Of a DNA stretch of 21,103 nt, positions 21,003 through 21,103 are shown one piece after another. The notes beneath the pieces are model-generated. The model made no database searches. It saw only the letters and a list, made by a program, of their open reading frames with translations, and had not been told where the DNA came from. A program made the translations under genes and the position numbers. Source of the stretch: Ktedonobacterales bacterium (GTDB lineage Bacteria; Chloroflexota; Ktedonobacteria; Ktedonobacterales; JADMIN01); assembly GCA_025935235.1 (NCBI GenBank), contig JAICVT010000030.1:1-21103 (forward strand), written 5' to 3'. Numbering within the stretch: the stretch's first letter is position 1; each line of letters opens with the position of its first letter.

Positions 21003-21086
21003 TGCCAAAGGGGGGACTCGAACCCCCATGCCCTTGCGAGCACAGCGCCCTGAACGCTGCGTGTCTACCGATTTCACCACTTTGGC
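21003..21086 (-). tRNA. tRNA-Leu(CAG)
   Basis: The minus strand gives a class II tRNA with a perfect acceptor stem GCCAAAG/CTTTGGC. The anticodon arm is CAGCG-TTCAGGG-CGCTG (anticodon CAG). The variable arm TGCTC-GCAA-GGGCA and T-arm GGGGG-TTCGAGT-CCCCC complete it. The discriminator is A. The following bases are CCG, so CCA is not encoded, unlike the neighbouring tRNA-Ser. Confidence 0.93.
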
Positions 21087-21103
21087 ATGCGGCCAGCGCT
21101 CTG

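Noticed and set aside
1..21103. CRISPR array or insertion sequence
   Set aside because: No regularly spaced repeats, no transposase and no terminal inverted repeats with target duplications were seen.

Overview
The window is GC-rich bacterial DNA that looks chromosomal. No single marker fixes the taxon. The overall gene content (cytoplasm-facing NarGHJ, a split-off NarI, OsmC, a PduO-type adenosyltransferase, an orphan SdhB-like protein) suggests a Gram-positive-like or Chloroflexota-type organism, possibly Thermomicrobia or Ktedonobacteria. That placement is inference from memory of similar proteins, not a phylogeny. The lifestyle implied is facultatively anaerobic or nitrate-respiring, with a heterotrophic acyl-CoA metabolism.

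Left part (1-3572). At the edge, two gene remnants abut almost to the base: the C-terminal tail of a zinc-type alcohol dehydrogenase (minus) and the C-terminal half of a GNAT acetyltransferase (plus). An intact uracil-DNA glycosylase follows, convergent with an OsmC-type peroxiredoxin across a hairpin. Then comes a SAM-dependent methyltransferase (minus). It is flanked by two copies of a composite palindromic element exactly 1200 bp apart.

Middle-left (3573-7204). A tight three-gene operon encodes an MmgE/PrpD-family protein, a phosphosulfolactate synthase (ComA)-family TIM-barrel protein and an acyl-CoA dehydrogenase. The first two overlap by ATGA. I do not know a described pathway that uses these three together, so this is the best candidate for an undescribed metabolic system in the window.

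Centre and right (7790-20614). This is a rearranged respiratory nitrate reductase module. A hemerythrin-like protein, a small unknown protein, narG, narH and narJ run on the plus strand with very short gaps or overlaps from the small gene onward. narI is missing from its usual place. A 711-bp apparently non-coding stretch follows narJ, then a cobalamin adenosyltransferase and an orphan SdhB-like iron-sulfur protein. narI lies on the opposite strand, upstream of a gene for a membrane DUF2231 plus Rieske [2Fe-2S] fusion protein. A Crp/Fnr-family regulator is divergent from narI. Its recognition helix has the CRP-type R-E-x-V-G-R arrangement, and an unusual C-x-C-x2-C-x2-H cluster precedes the helix. 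Palindromes of the matching form WGYGA-N6-TCRCW occur in several intergenic regions of the window, which suggests a local regulon.

Right edge (20801-21086). Two tRNA genes, Leu(CAG) then Ser(GCT), are read on the minus strand, each followed by a hairpin. No CRISPR array, transposase or rRNA gene was seen.
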